DNA from: G963720515 sp963720515
GTDB lineage: Bacteria; Actinomycetota; Thermoleophilia; Gaiellales; Gaiellaceae
Length of the DNA stretch: 64,000 nucleotides
Direction of reading: 5' to 3'
Assembly (NCBI GenBank): GCA_963720515.1
Contig: OY970397.1
Coordinates: forward strand, 2,480,001-2,544,000
Made by a program: the position numbers and the translations under genes. The notes beneath the pieces were generated by a model, which saw only the letters and a list, made by a program, of their open reading frames with translations, ran no database searches and was not told where the DNA came from. The number at the start of each line of letters is the position of its first letter. Within the stretch, counting starts at the first letter, position 1. Positions 16,955 through 26,000 of the stretch are shown in pieces.

Positions 16955-17141
16955 GTCGCCCTCGCTCATGCTACGCCGACCCCGTCCGCGCCGTACGGTC
17001 CATGTATCAACGGTGCCGCCTGTGCGCACCGGGCCGCAACCCACGAACGGACGATCGGCGGGCCGCAACAGGCTCATCCTCCGGATCATCCATTCGGACG
17101 ATGGCCGGGCACGGCGTGCGCGGGAATCCTGGGCCCGGACG

Positions 17142-17624
17142 ATGAGACCTCCCCTCTTCGCGCTCACGCTGGCCGCGTTCCTCGTCGGAGCTACGGCCTG
17201 TGGGAGCTCGTCGAGCTCCTCCTCGTCCAAGCCGAACTCTCCGAGCTCGGCCACAGGGGAAGCCACGAACACCACCTCCGGTGCCGTGTCTTCACCCGGG
17301 ACGTCGACCGGCGGGGCGACGGCGACCGCCCCGCCGGTCGCGACCACCCTCCACCTGGCCGCGGACCCGACCGGCGCGCTCAAGTTCGACAAGACGAAGC
17401 TGACCGCGAAGTCGGGCCGCGTGACGATCGCGATGGTCAACGACTCGCCCGTCGCACACGACATCGCGGTCGAGGGCGAGGGGCTCACGGAGCAGGGACC
17501 GGTCGTCAAGAACGGCGGCACATCGACGCTCACCGTCTTCCTGAAGCCGGGGACGTACACCTTCTTCTGCAACATCGACGACCACGAGGCGGCGGGGATG
17601 AAGGGCACCCTCACCGTCGAGTAG
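17142..17624 (+). CDS. Cupredoxin-domain lipoprotein
   Basis: This 160-residue protein has an N-terminal lipoprotein-type signal (hydrophobic stretch ending GATAC, cysteine at about residue 20), a serine- and threonine-rich linker to about residue 65, and a plastocyanin-like domain. Type 1 copper ligands are visible: His in VAHDIAV, then Cys, His and Met in FFCNIDDHEAAGM. It should be anchored outside the membrane and carry single electrons or hold copper. It is divergent from the response regulator and 23 bases upstream of a patatin-family gene that could share its transcript. Confidence 0.85.
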   Translation: MRPPLFALTLAAFLVGATACGSSSSSSSSKPNSPSSATGEATNTTSGAVSSPGTSTGGATATAPPVATTLHLAADPTGALKFDKTKLTAKSGRVTIAMVNDSPVAHDIAVEGEGLTEQGPVVKNGGTSTLTVFLKPGTYTFFCNIDDHEAAGMKGTLTVE

Positions 17625-17646
17625 CGATTGACTCAGGGCCCGCGGC

Positions 17647-19497
17647 ATGGAATCGTCGGCGGGCTCCATGTCCCAGCCTGAGCCGCAGTCTGCCGCCACC
17701 GACGCGAGCGGCACCAAGATCGGCCTCGCCCTCTCGGGCGGCGGGCACCGCGCGGCCCTCTTCCACCTCGGTGTGCTCGCCCGTCTCGCCGAGGTCGGCC
17801 TGCTTCGCCGGGTGGAGGTCATCTCCACGGTGTCGGGCGGCTCGATCCTCGGGGCGCTCTACTACCTTCACCTGAAGCGGCTGCTCGAGACGAAGCCGGA
17901 CGCGGAGATCACGGACGCCGACTACGTCGAGGTCGTCGCGCGCACCGAGCGGGAGTTCATGGAGGGCATCCGCAAGAACATCCGCGCACAGATCTTCACC
18001 AACCTCTTCAAGAACTTCTGGATGGCGCGGCCGTCGTACTCGCGCTCCGACCGGATCGGCGACCTGCTCGACCGCTACCTCTACAAGCCTGCGTGGCCCG
18101 AGCCGCGGCCCAAGCGCTGGTTCAACCTGATCGACGAGCAGATCCGGCTCGACGAGCTGAAGATCAAGCCGGCGGGCGACACCCACGAGGCGTTCCGGCC
18201 CGACGAGCACAACGGGCCACGGAGCGCCAAGGTGCCGATCATCCTCATCAACGCGACCACGCTCAACACGGGGCACAACTGGCGCTTCGAGGTCGTGCGG
18301 ATGGGCGAGCCGCGCGCGAACGACGAGCGGACGCGCGCGATCGCCGGCGAGGTGGACAAGAACCAGCGGCTCGCGCAGGGCTACTTCGCCGCGGACCCGG
18401 CGCCGGGCGGCCACCGGGCGATCACGGCACGGCAGGCGACCTTCCCGCTCGGCCTCGCGGTCGCCGCCTCGGCGTGCGTACCGACGCTCTTCCATCCGCT
18501 CTCGGTCTCGAAGCTCTACCCGGACAAGCGGGTGCAGCTCGTGGACGGCGGCGTCCATGACAACCAGGGGATCCAGGCGCTCTTCGACAACGACTGCACA
18601 CACCTGGTCGTCAGCGACGCGTCGGGGCAGCTCGGCGACCAGAACCTTCCGGCCTCGCGGATCCCGGGCGTCGCGGGGCGCTCGATCAACATCTATGGCG
18701 ACCGGATCCGCGACGAGCAGCTCATGCACGCGAGCGGGCGGCAGGCGCCGATGGTGCTCTGCCATCTCCGCAAGGGCATGCGCGCCGACGTGATCGCCCC
18801 GCTCGACGACGACGGGAAGCCGTCGATCGACGTCCCCGAGGCCGAGCGCCTCGGCCCGGTGCGCTCGGCGGACTTCGGCGTGACGGAGGCGGTGCAGGCC
18901 CGCCTCGCAGGAGTGCGCACCGACCTCGACTCGTTCGCGGACTCCGAGTCGTTCTCGCTCATGCTCGACGGCTACCTGATGACCAACCTCGAGGTCGAGC
19001 GCTGCACGCCGGTCAAGCCGCTCGTCGAGCCGAACGCGCCTGCCGCGGACGCCTCGCGCTGGCGGTTCGGCGCGGTCGCGCCCTACATCGGGTCGGACTC
19101 GGCGCCCAAGTGGTACAAGCGCTCGCTCGCCGCGGCCCGCGAGCGGTTCCTGAAGCCGCTACGGCTTGAGCCCGTGTACGGGATCGCGGTGCTCGTGGCG
19201 CTCCTCGCGATCCTGACCGCGGCGGTCGCCGCGCTCATCGCCTACTTCGACTCGGTGACGAACGCCTTCGAGAACGAGTGGCCGATCTGGTGGTCGGTCC
19301 TCCCGGTGCTCGGGCTGCTCCTCCTCATGTTCCTGTACGTGAAGGAACGGCTGCGCCCGCGCGTCCTCCGCTGGCTGGACGTCCTGATCATCTCGATCAT
19401 CCTCCCGATCATCTTCGCCCCGCTTCTGTGGCTGGTGTCGCTCCTCACGATGCTCTTCAACCCGCTGTTCCTCTGGCTCGGCCGCGTGCGCGACTAG
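17647..19497 (+). CDS. Patatin-like phospholipase with C-terminal membrane domain
   Basis: The protein has 616 residues. The patatin domain shows the oxyanion-hole glycines (SGGGHRAALFHLGV, about residues 30-43), the nucleophile Ser63 in STVSGGS, and the catalytic Asp in VDGGVHDNQG near residue 300. These residues make a Ser-Asp dyad lipase or acyl hydrolase likely. From about residue 510 the protein has three or four hydrophobic segments (for example VLVALLAILTAAVAALIAYF), so the catalytic domain is anchored to the cytoplasmic face of the membrane. The start at 17647 precedes a poorly conserved leader; an internal ATG (MSQPEP) is possible. Confidence 0.88.
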   Translation: MESSAGSMSQPEPQSAATDASGTKIGLALSGGGHRAALFHLGVLARLAEVGLLRRVEVISTVSGGSILGALYYLHLKRLLETKPDAEITDADYVEVVARTEREFMEGIRKNIRAQIFTNLFKNFWMARPSYSRSDRIGDLLDRYLYKPAWPEPRPKRWFNLIDEQIRLDELKIKPAGDTHEAFRPDEHNGPRSAKVPIILINATTLNTGHNWRFEVVRMGEPRANDERTRAIAGEVDKNQRLAQGYFAADPAPGGHRAITARQATFPLGLAVAASACVPTLFHPLSVSKLYPDKRVQLVDGGVHDNQGIQALFDNDCTHLVVSDASGQLGDQNLPASRIPGVAGRSINIYGDRIRDEQLMHASGRQAPMVLCHLRKGMRADVIAPLDDDGKPSIDVPEAERLGPVRSADFGVTEAVQARLAGVRTDLDSFADSESFSLMLDGYLMTNLEVERCTPVKPLVEPNAPAADASRWRFGAVAPYIGSDSAPKWYKRSLAAARERFLKPLRLEPVYGIAVLVALLAILTAAVAALIAYFDSVTNAFENEWPIWWSVLPVLGLLLLMFLYVKERLRPRVLRWLDVLIISIILPIIFAPLLWLVSLLTMLFNPLFLWLGRVRD

Positions 19498-19506
19498 CTT
19501 TTCGGG

Positions 19507-20038
19507 GTGGACGAACGGGAGCGCCTTCGGCTGCTCGGCCAGTGGGGCCCGCGCGAGGAGACGGCGCGCGGCCGGCGCGAGCGGGAGATCCTCGAGCGCG
19601 AGCTCGAGGGCGCGCCGTTTCGCGGCCGCAGGGTCCGGCTACGGCCGCAGCCGCTCGGGCCCTCGCCCGAGTCCTACGTCGCGTCGCTCGGCGGGCCGCT
19701 CCCGTACATGGTGCGGCTGCGGGAGATCGAGGCCGAGACCGCGCGGCACGCGGAGGAGCTGCGGGCGGCCTGGGTCGAGCTCGCCGCGGAGTGCTCGTGC
19801 GAGGGCGAGTTCGCGCGCCGCTGGCGCCGGGCCGCAGAGCGGCAGCGCTTCGACGCCGTGAACGAGCTCAGTCGAGCGCCACAACCGGTTCTATCCGACC
19901 GAGTCGCGGCTCCCGATGGATCCGCGCAGGCGCGACTTCGCACTCGTGAACGGCGAGCCGTACTACCGCCGTCCGCTCGACGCAGCGTGGGTCCTCGAGC
20001 GCTTCCCGCCGAGCCTCGCGGCCGCTACTCGGGCGTGA
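19507..20038 (+). CDS. Hypothetical protein, one frameshift
   Basis: A GTG at 19507 opens a basic, helical protein (DERERLRLLGQWGPREE) that stays in one frame to about 19869. The continuation lies in another frame (VERHNRFYPTESRLPMDPR, then a segment with LVNGEPYYRRPLDAAWVLERF) and ends at the TGA at 20036-20038. Dropping the A at 19870 joins them into one protein of about 176 residues. No family was recognised. The tyrosine- and proline-rich C-terminal part suggests a small globular domain. Its last bases overlap the end of the convergent SDR gene. Confidence 0.6.
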
Positions 20039-20792
20039 CGTAGGCGGCGGTCAGGCCGCCGTCGACCAGGAAGGTCGTCCCGTTCACGTACGAGGCGTCG
20101 TCGCTCGCCAGGAACAGGGCGGCGTTGGCGATCTCGCGCGCCTGGGCGAGCCGGCCCATCGGGAGGTGGACGCGCCGCCGCTCGTACGCCGCGGGGTCGT
20201 CGGAGAAGAGCCGCATGAGGAGCGGCGTCTCGACCGGGCCGGGGCAGAGGGCGTTCACGCGGACGCCGCGCCGGGCGAACTCGACCGAGAGCTCGCGCGA
20301 GAGCGAGAGCACCGCGCCCTTCGACGCCGTGTAGGCGATCTGCGAGGTCGCCGCGCCGACGAGCGCCACGAACGACGCGACGTTGATGACCGACCCGCCG
20401 CCCCGCTTCAGCAGATGGGGGATGCCGTGCTTGCAGCAGAGGAAGACGCCCTTCGCGTTCACGTCGAGCACGCGGTCCCACGCGTCGGGCTCCGTGTCGA
20501 GGACGGACGCGTCGTCGGCGGGCATGATCCCCGCGTTGTTGTAGAGGATGTCGATCCCGCCGTAGCGCTTGGCCGTAGCGCGGTAGAGCGCCTGGACGCT
20601 CGCCGGGTCGGACACGTCGACGGAGCAGAAGAAGGCGTCACGGCATTTCGCCGCCGTCAGCTCGCCGGTTTCGGCATCGACATCTGCGACGCACACCTTC
20701 GCGCCCTCGGCGGAGAAGAGGATCGCCGCCTCGCGGCCGATGCCGCCCGCCGCGCCCGTGATCACCGCGACCTTGCCGTCCAGTCGTCCCAT
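20025..20792 (-). CDS. Short-chain dehydrogenase/reductase (SDR)
   Basis: This 255-residue classical SDR has the NAD(P)-binding TGAAGGIG near residue 12, NNAG at about 88, the catalytic Ser, Tyr and Lys (NVAS and YTASKGA), and PGPVETP after the active site. An acidic residue after beta strand 2 (CVADVDAE) favours NAD over NADP. It is the last gene of a four-gene operon (glutamine-synthetase-like, PuuD-like, aldehyde dehydrogenase, SDR), and its ATG overlaps the stop of the dehydrogenase gene. It probably oxidises an alcohol or hydroxy intermediate of the same amine pathway; the substrate is not visible. Confidence 0.88.
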   Translation of the reverse strand: MGRLDGKVAVITGAAGGIGREAAILFSAEGAKVCVADVDAETGELTAAKCRDAFFCSVDVSDPASVQALYRATAKRYGGIDILYNNAGIMPADDASVLDTEPDAWDRVLDVNAKGVFLCCKHGIPHLLKRGGGSVINVASFVALVGAATSQIAYTASKGAVLSLSRELSVEFARRGVRVNALCPGPVETPLLMRLFSDDPAAYERRRVHLPMGRLAQAREIANAALFLASDDASYVNGTTFLVDGGLTAAYVTPE

Positions 20793-22141
20793 CAGCCCTC
20801 CGTCGACACGTAGACGTTCTTGACCTCCGAGTAGCCCTCGAGCGCGTGGAGCCCGAGCTCGCGCCCGAAGCCCGACTGCTTGAACCCGCCGAACGGCGTC
20901 GACACGCGCACCGACGTGTTCGAGTTCACCGAGAGGACGCCGACGTCGAGCGCGCGCGCGACGCGGAGCGCCCGCGCGCCGTTCTCCGTCCAGATGGAGC
21001 CGGAGAGCCCGTACGGCGTGTCGTTCGCGATGCGGATCGCGTCGGCCTCGTCGTCGAACGGGATTACCGCGGCGACCGGGCCGAAGACCTCCTCGCGCGC
21101 GACGCGATCGTCGTTCGAGGCCTCCACCACCGTGGCCGGGAACCAGAAGCCGGCGCCGTCGGGCGCGTCGCCGCGGAAGGCCACGCGGTCGTCCTCGACG
21201 AACGACGCGACCTTCTCCCGGTGGTCGGCGGAGATCAGCGGGCCCATCTCCGCGTCGCCCTCGGGATCGCCGACGCGCACCCCGCGCGTCGCGGTCTCTA
21301 GCAGCCCCAGGAAGCGGTCGTAGGCGGAGCGCTCGACGAGGATCCGCGAGCGGGCGCAGCAGTCCTGGCCCGCGTTGCCGAAGACCGCGCCCGGGGCGGC
21401 GGCCGCCGCGCGCTCGAGGTCCGCGTCCGCGAACACCACGTTCGCGGACTTGCCGCCGAGCTCGAGGGTCACGCGCTTGATCGTCCCGGCCGCGCCCTGC
21501 ATGACGCTGCGCCCGACCTCGGTCGAGCCCGTGAAGCCGATCTTCGCCACGTCCGGATGCTCGACGAGGCGCTGCCCGATCACCGAGCCGCGGCCCGCGA
21601 CGACGTTCACGACGCCCTCGGGGATCCCGGCCTCGAGGACGAGCTCGCCGAGACGGAGCGAGGACAGCGGGGTCAGCTCGGCCGGCTTCAGCACCACCGT
21701 GTTGCCGCAGGCGAGCGCGGGGCCGAGCTTCCACGACGCGATGTTCAGGGGGAAGTTCCAGGGTGTGATCAGGCCGACGACGCCGAGCGGCTCGCGGAAG
21801 GTCAGGTCCACGCCGCCCGCCACCGGGATCGTCGCGCCGTGGTGCTTGTCGACCGCGCCCGCGTAGAAGTGGAAGACGTCGGCGACCATGCCGACCTCGC
21901 CGCGCGAGTCGCCGAGCGGCTTGCCGACGTTGCGGGTCTCGAGGAGCGCGAGCTCCTCGGCGTGCTCCTCGACGAGCGTGGCCAGCCGGCGGAGCAGGCG
22001 AGCGCGATCCCCCGGCGCGACCGCGCGCCACGCGGGAAACGCAGCCTTGGCGGCGGCGACCGCCTGGTCGAGCGCGTCGGCGCCCGCCTCGGGAACCTGG
22101 GCGATCTCCTCCTCGGTGGCGGGGTTCAGCACGGTGGTCAT
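20792..22141 (-). CDS. NAD-dependent aldehyde dehydrogenase (aminoaldehyde type)
   Basis: This 449-residue enzyme of the ALDH superfamily has the catalytic Cys in GNAGQDCCARS, the general-base Glu in LELGGKS, and the cofactor loop GFTGSTEVG. Downstream EEVFGPV and PFGGFKQSGFGRE are typical of gamma-aminobutyraldehyde or betaine-aldehyde dehydrogenases. Between a PuuD-like hydrolase and an SDR, it would oxidise a gamma-glutamyl aminoaldehyde or a free aminoaldehyde (the PuuC step). It overlaps the upstream gene by four bases and the downstream gene by one codon position, showing tight translational coupling. Confidence 0.92.
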   Translation of the reverse strand: MTTVLNPATEEEIAQVPEAGADALDQAVAAAKAAFPAWRAVAPGDRARLLRRLATLVEEHAEELALLETRNVGKPLGDSRGEVGMVADVFHFYAGAVDKHHGATIPVAGGVDLTFREPLGVVGLITPWNFPLNIASWKLGPALACGNTVVLKPAELTPLSSLRLGELVLEAGIPEGVVNVVAGRGSVIGQRLVEHPDVAKIGFTGSTEVGRSVMQGAAGTIKRVTLELGGKSANVVFADADLERAAAAAPGAVFGNAGQDCCARSRILVERSAYDRFLGLLETATRGVRVGDPEGDAEMGPLISADHREKVASFVEDDRVAFRGDAPDGAGFWFPATVVEASNDDRVAREEVFGPVAAVIPFDDEADAIRIANDTPYGLSGSIWTENGARALRVARALDVGVLSVNSNTSVRVSTPFGGFKQSGFGRELGLHALEGYSEVKNVYVSTEG

Positions 22142-22851
22142 GCGCGCGTCTCCCGGTAGCGCCGCGCCTCCGCGACGAGCTCCTCGAAGAGCGCGGCGTC
22201 CTCGCCCTCCTCGGGATGCCAGAGCACGGCGAGGGTGAAGCGCTGCGACGGGTCCTCGAGGCCCTCGATCGTCCCGTCGGCTGCGTGCGCTGAGACCACG
22301 AGATCGTTGCCGATTTTTGCGGGGCTCTGATGGTGGTGCGACTTCACCGGGGCACGCTGCCCCAGCAGCGTGCTTAGACGCGTGTCTTCCTCGATCTCGA
22401 CGTCATGGTCCGCGAAGACGCCCGCCTCTTGCTTGTGCTTGTCGTCCCCCACGACGTCGGGGAGGTGCTGCACCAGATCCCCGCCGCGGGCGACGTTCAG
22501 GATCTCGAGGCCGCGGCAGACGGCGAGCATCGGCAGGTCGCGCGCGAGCGCGGCTTCCATGAGCGCGAGCTCGGCGCGGTCGCGCTCTGGCCGCGTACCG
22601 GTCGTCTCCGGGTGCGCCTCGGCGCCGTAGAGCGACGGCTCGAGGTCGGAGCCGCCCGAGAAGAGGATTCCGTCGAGGGCGTCGAGCGTCTCGTCCACGC
22701 CGTCGTGCGAGGGCGGCACGAGGAGCGCGCGCCCACCGGCGCGCTCCACGCCGGCGACGTACGACCAGGGGATGATCGCCGCCGGCACGTCCCACGAGCC
22801 GAACCGCGCCTGCTCGGCGTACGTCGTGATCCCGATGATCGGCCGCACCAC
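22138..22851 (-). CDS. puuD: Gamma-glutamyl-gamma-aminobutyrate hydrolase family (PuuD, peptidase C26)
   Basis: This 237-residue class I glutamine amidotransferase-like hydrolase has the catalytic Cys in AVCRGLEILN and the His-Glu pair in LWHPEEGED. The upstream ITTYAE and LFSGGSDLEP match PuuD, which releases glutamate and GABA from gamma-glutamyl-GABA in putrescine breakdown. It lies six bases after a glutamine-synthetase-like ligase and overlaps the aldehyde dehydrogenase gene, so the three make a gamma-glutamylation pathway. The exact amine is not shown by sequence. Confidence 0.9.
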   Translation of the reverse strand: MVRPIIGITTYAEQARFGSWDVPAAIIPWSYVAGVERAGGRALLVPPSHDGVDETLDALDGILFSGGSDLEPSLYGAEAHPETTGTRPERDRAELALMEAALARDLPMLAVCRGLEILNVARGGDLVQHLPDVVGDDKHKQEAGVFADHDVEIEEDTRLSTLLGQRAPVKSHHHQSPAKIGNDLVVSAHAADGTIEGLEDPSQRFTLAVLWHPEEGEDAALFEELVAEARRYRETRA

Positions 22852-22857
22852 GAAAAA

Positions 22858-24192
22858 TTAGCCGCGCTCGAACATGCGGGCGCGCTCGTACCCGGTGACG
22901 ACCTGGTCGAAGAGGCGCTGCTCCGTCCGCGCGTAGGTGAGGTAGTGGTCCACGACGTCGTCGCCGAAGACACCGCGCGCGATGCCGCCCGCCTCGAGTG
23001 CGGCGATCGCCTCGCGCAGGGACCCCGGGAAGCGCGGCGCGTCGGACTCGTATGCGTTGCCCTCGAGCGGCGGGCCGAGCTCGAGGCCCTTCTCCACCCC
23101 GTCGAGGCCGGCGGCGAGGAGCGCGGCGAAGGCGAGGTACGGGTTGACGTCGCCGCCGGGGATCCGCGTCTCGGTGCGAACGGTGCCGCCGTGCCCGACG
23201 ATCCGGAACCCGCACGTGCGGTTGTCCCGTCCCCAGGCGAGCGTCGTCGGCGCCCACGAGGCGGCCGCGAAGCGCTTGTAGGAGTTGATCGTCGGCGCGA
23301 CGAACACGGCCAGCTCGCGCAGGTTCGCGATCTGCCCTGCGAGATAGGCCTTGAAGAGATCGGACTCGTCCGCGAAGGCGTTCGCGCCGTCGGTCCAGAG
23401 GCTCGAGTGGACGTGGCACGAGCTCCCGATCCAGTCGTGGTGCGGCTTCGCCATGAACGTGAGCGACATGCCGTTCAGGTGGGCAATCTCCTTCGCGCCG
23501 TTCTTGTAGATCGTGTGCCGGTCCGCGCTCGTCACCGCGTCGGCGAAGCGGAAGTTGATCTCGTGCTGGCCGGGCCACGCCTCGCCCTTCGAGTACTCGA
23601 CCGGGATCCCCGCGGCGTGCATGCCGTTGCGGATCTGGCGGATGAACGGCTCGTCGAAGGTGGTCGCGAGGATGTGGTAATCGAGGATGTACGGCACCGA
23701 CGGCGTGAGGTTCTCGTAGCCCTTCGCGTGGGCCTCGGCGTAGGACTCCTTGAAGAGGTAGAACTCGAGCTCGGACGCGAACACAGGCTCGTAGCCGAGC
23801 GCGCGCGACCGCTCCACCTGGCGCTTCAGCACCTGGCGCGGCGAGGGCGCGACGTCCTCGCCCGAGTGCGACGCGAGGTCGCAGAGGACGAGCGCCGTCG
23901 CCTCGAGCCACGGGATCACGCGGAGCGTGTCGAGGTCGGGCCGCAGGACGAAGTCGCCGTAGCCCGTCTCCCAGTTCGTGAGCGCATACCCCGGGACGGG
24001 GTCCATCTCCATGTCGAGCGCCATCAGGTAGTCGCACGCCTCTACGCCGGTCTCCACGAGCTTCCCGTCGAGGAAATGCTCGCCGTGGACGCGCTTGCCC
24101 ATGAGGCGGCCCTGCATGTCGGTGAAGGCGACGACCACCGTGTCGATCGAGCCGTCGGCGACCGCGACTCCGAGCTCCTCGAGCGTCAGCAC
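22858..24192 (-). CDS. puuA: Glutamine-synthetase-like gamma-glutamyl-amine ligase (PuuA type)
   Basis: This protein of about 444 residues has the glutamine-synthetase fold. Glu and His metal ligands appear in SELEFYLF, GQHEINFRF and HVHSSLW, and the ATP and glutamate sites in KPHHDWIGSS and NSYKRF...WGRDNRT. It joins glutamate to an amine with ATP. The operon with a PuuD-like hydrolase, an aldehyde dehydrogenase and an SDR, and the divergent amino-acid/amine permease, point to catabolism of putrescine or a similar amine rather than ammonia assimilation. The GTG at 24192 was chosen because TACGCT lies exactly six bases upstream, the leaderless pattern seen elsewhere here. The frame remains open to 24330. 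Confidence 0.9.
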   Translation of the reverse strand: MLTLEELGVAVADGSIDTVVVAFTDMQGRLMGKRVHGEHFLDGKLVETGVEACDYLMALDMEMDPVPGYALTNWETGYGDFVLRPDLDTLRVIPWLEATALVLCDLASHSGEDVAPSPRQVLKRQVERSRALGYEPVFASELEFYLFKESYAEAHAKGYENLTPSVPYILDYHILATTFDEPFIRQIRNGMHAAGIPVEYSKGEAWPGQHEINFRFADAVTSADRHTIYKNGAKEIAHLNGMSLTFMAKPHHDWIGSSCHVHSSLWTDGANAFADESDLFKAYLAGQIANLRELAVFVAPTINSYKRFAAASWAPTTLAWGRDNRTCGFRIVGHGGTVRTETRIPGGDVNPYLAFAALLAAGLDGVEKGLELGPPLEGNAYESDAPRFPGSLREAIAALEAGGIARGVFGDDVVDHYLTYARTEQRLFDQVVTGYERARMFERG

Positions 24193-24198
24193 GGGAGG

Positions 24199-24204
24199 AG
24201 CGTA
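24199..24204 (-). promoter_or_regulatory. -10 element of the amine-catabolism operon (leaderless)
   Basis: On the minus strand TACGCT is followed by six bases (CCTCCC) and then the GTG start of the PuuA-type gene. There is no Shine-Dalgarno sequence, which fits a leaderless transcript. Confidence 0.6.
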
Positions 24205-24346
24205 AAGGGTGCGGCGATCGGGGGGAATCCCTTCGCCGCGCGTGGACGCCCGGAGTGCGCGATGCGAACCGGCAGACCCGCTACCGGCCAGGACGCGGCT
24301 CGCCAAACCCGCGCCGGAGGCCCGAAACACGCAACCGAACCAATCC

Positions 24347-24377
24347 TTGACATCCCATCCGAGACGCCGTGTAAATA
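24347..24377 (+). promoter_or_regulatory. Promoter of the APC permease gene
   Basis: A perfect TTGACA (24347-24352) is followed by TGTAAATA (24370-24377). A -10 of TGTAAA gives a 17-base spacer, TAAATA a 19-base spacer. A ribosome site AAGGAG precedes the ATG at 24411. It is divergent from the PuuA promoter across about 140 bp. Confidence 0.6.
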
Positions 24378-24410
24378 CCCCTCGTCCCCCATCGAGCGGA
24401 AGGAGTCAGG

Positions 24411-26000
24411 ATGAGTGCGGCTGATCCGGGCACCGCGGGAACCCCGGACTACCTCGACGACGAACGGACGCTACATCGCCTGGGGTATGCGCAGGAGCTC
24501 TTCCGCGCAATGGGCGGGTTCCAGAACTTCGCCATCTCGTTCACGATCATCTCGATCCTTGCGGGGTGTCTCACCTCGTACTACATCGCGTTCGGCCAGG
24601 GCGGCCCGATCGCGGTGAGCTGGGGGTGGCTGCTCGTCGGGCTCATGAGCACGATCGTCGCGCTCGCGATGGCCGAGATCGCGTCGGCGTTCCCAACCGC
24701 CGGCGGGCTCTACTACTGGTCGTCGAAGCTCGGCAGCCCCGCCTGGGGCTGGTTCACCGGCTGGTTCAACCTGATCGGGCAGATCGCCGTCACCGCCGCC
24801 ATCGGCTACGGCCTCGCGACGTTCGGGACGGCGCTCCTCAACTTCTGGTTCGACTACCCGAACGAGAAGGAGTACATCTACCTCCTCTACGGGATCTTCC
24901 TCGCCGCGGCCGCGCTCCTCAACTTCATGAAGGTGAGCTTCACGGCCTTGTTGAACACGATCTCCGCGTACTGGCACATGGTCGGCGTGGTCGTGATCGT
25001 CGCGATCCTCCTGATCGTCCCCGACCACCACCAGTCGCTCGGCTACGTGTTCACGGAGACGGTGAACGCCACCGGATTCGGCGGCGGGAAGACGACCGGC
25101 TTCGTCTTCATCTACGTCTTCCTCACGGGCCTCCTGATGGCCCAGTACACGATCACCGGGTTCGACGCCTCGGCCCACATGGCGGAGGAGACGCGCACCG
25201 CGTCGCGCTCGGCGGCGGTCGGCATGTACATGTCCGTCGTCGTCTCGGTGATCTTCGGGTTCATCCTGCTCGTCGCCGTGACGCTCGCGATCCCGAGCAC
25301 GCAGGGCGCGATCGACAACCTCGGCTTCCTCGTGCCGTGGAGCTGGCAGGAGTCGATGAACCAGACCTGGGCGGAGTTCCTGCTCTTCATCTGCGTGGTC
25401 GCGCAGTTCTTCTGCGTGACCGCGTCCGTCACGTCCGCGTCGCGGATGCTCTTCGCGTTCTCGCGCGACCGCGCCGTCCCCGGGCACCAGATGTGGAGCA
25501 AGGTCGGCAAGAACCGCGTCCCGCAGATGTCCGTGCTGGCGATCGTCGTGCTCTCCGCCCTCATCATGCTGCCGGCGTACTGGAACTACCTCGTCGGCTA
25601 CCTGGTCGGCACCGGCATCGCGGTGATCGGGCTGTACGTCGCGTTCATCCTTCCGGTGATCCTGCGGTTCCGGCTCGGCAACCGGTTCGAGCACGGCGCC
25701 TGGAGCCTCGGCCCGCACTACAAGTGGATCGACATCATCGCGATCCTCTGGGTCGGCTTCATCGTGATCCTCTTCATGCTCCCGCCCTACCACTCGAGTG
25801 TGCCCTGGAACGACGACTTCAGCTGGGAGGCGCTGAACTACGCCCCGATCCTCGTCGGCGGCGCGCTGCTTCTCTTCGGCGGCTGGTGGGTCCTCTCGGC
25901 CAACAAGTGGTTCAAGGGCCCCGTCAGGCAGGGCACCGAGGAAGAGCTCGAGCGGATCGAGAAGATCTACGAGTCCGGCGGCACCGTCCCCGGCGTGTAG
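24411..26000 (+). CDS. APC-superfamily amino-acid/amine permease
   Basis: This 529-residue membrane protein has about 12 hydrophobic spans and a cytoplasmic N-terminus with RLGYAQELFRAMGGFQNFAI, the pattern of the amino acid/choline/GABA transporter branch of the APC superfamily. The segments GGLYYWSSKLG and GFDASAHMAEETRTASR are characteristic. It shares a divergent promoter region with the gamma-glutamylation operon, so it probably imports the amine or amino acid degraded there (for example GABA, putrescine or ethylamine-like compounds). The start is supported by AAGGAG. Its last 34 bases overlap the convergent antiporter gene. Confidence 0.9.
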   Translation: MSAADPGTAGTPDYLDDERTLHRLGYAQELFRAMGGFQNFAISFTIISILAGCLTSYYIAFGQGGPIAVSWGWLLVGLMSTIVALAMAEIASAFPTAGGLYYWSSKLGSPAWGWFTGWFNLIGQIAVTAAIGYGLATFGTALLNFWFDYPNEKEYIYLLYGIFLAAAALLNFMKVSFTALLNTISAYWHMVGVVVIVAILLIVPDHHQSLGYVFTETVNATGFGGGKTTGFVFIYVFLTGLLMAQYTITGFDASAHMAEETRTASRSAAVGMYMSVVVSVIFGFILLVAVTLAIPSTQGAIDNLGFLVPWSWQESMNQTWAEFLLFICVVAQFFCVTASVTSASRMLFAFSRDRAVPGHQMWSKVGKNRVPQMSVLAIVVLSALIMLPAYWNYLVGYLVGTGIAVIGLYVAFILPVILRFRLGNRFEHGAWSLGPHYKWIDIIAILWVGFIVILFMLPPYHSSVPWNDDFSWEALNYAPILVGGALLLFGGWWVLSANKWFKGPVRQGTEEELERIEKIYESGGTVPGV

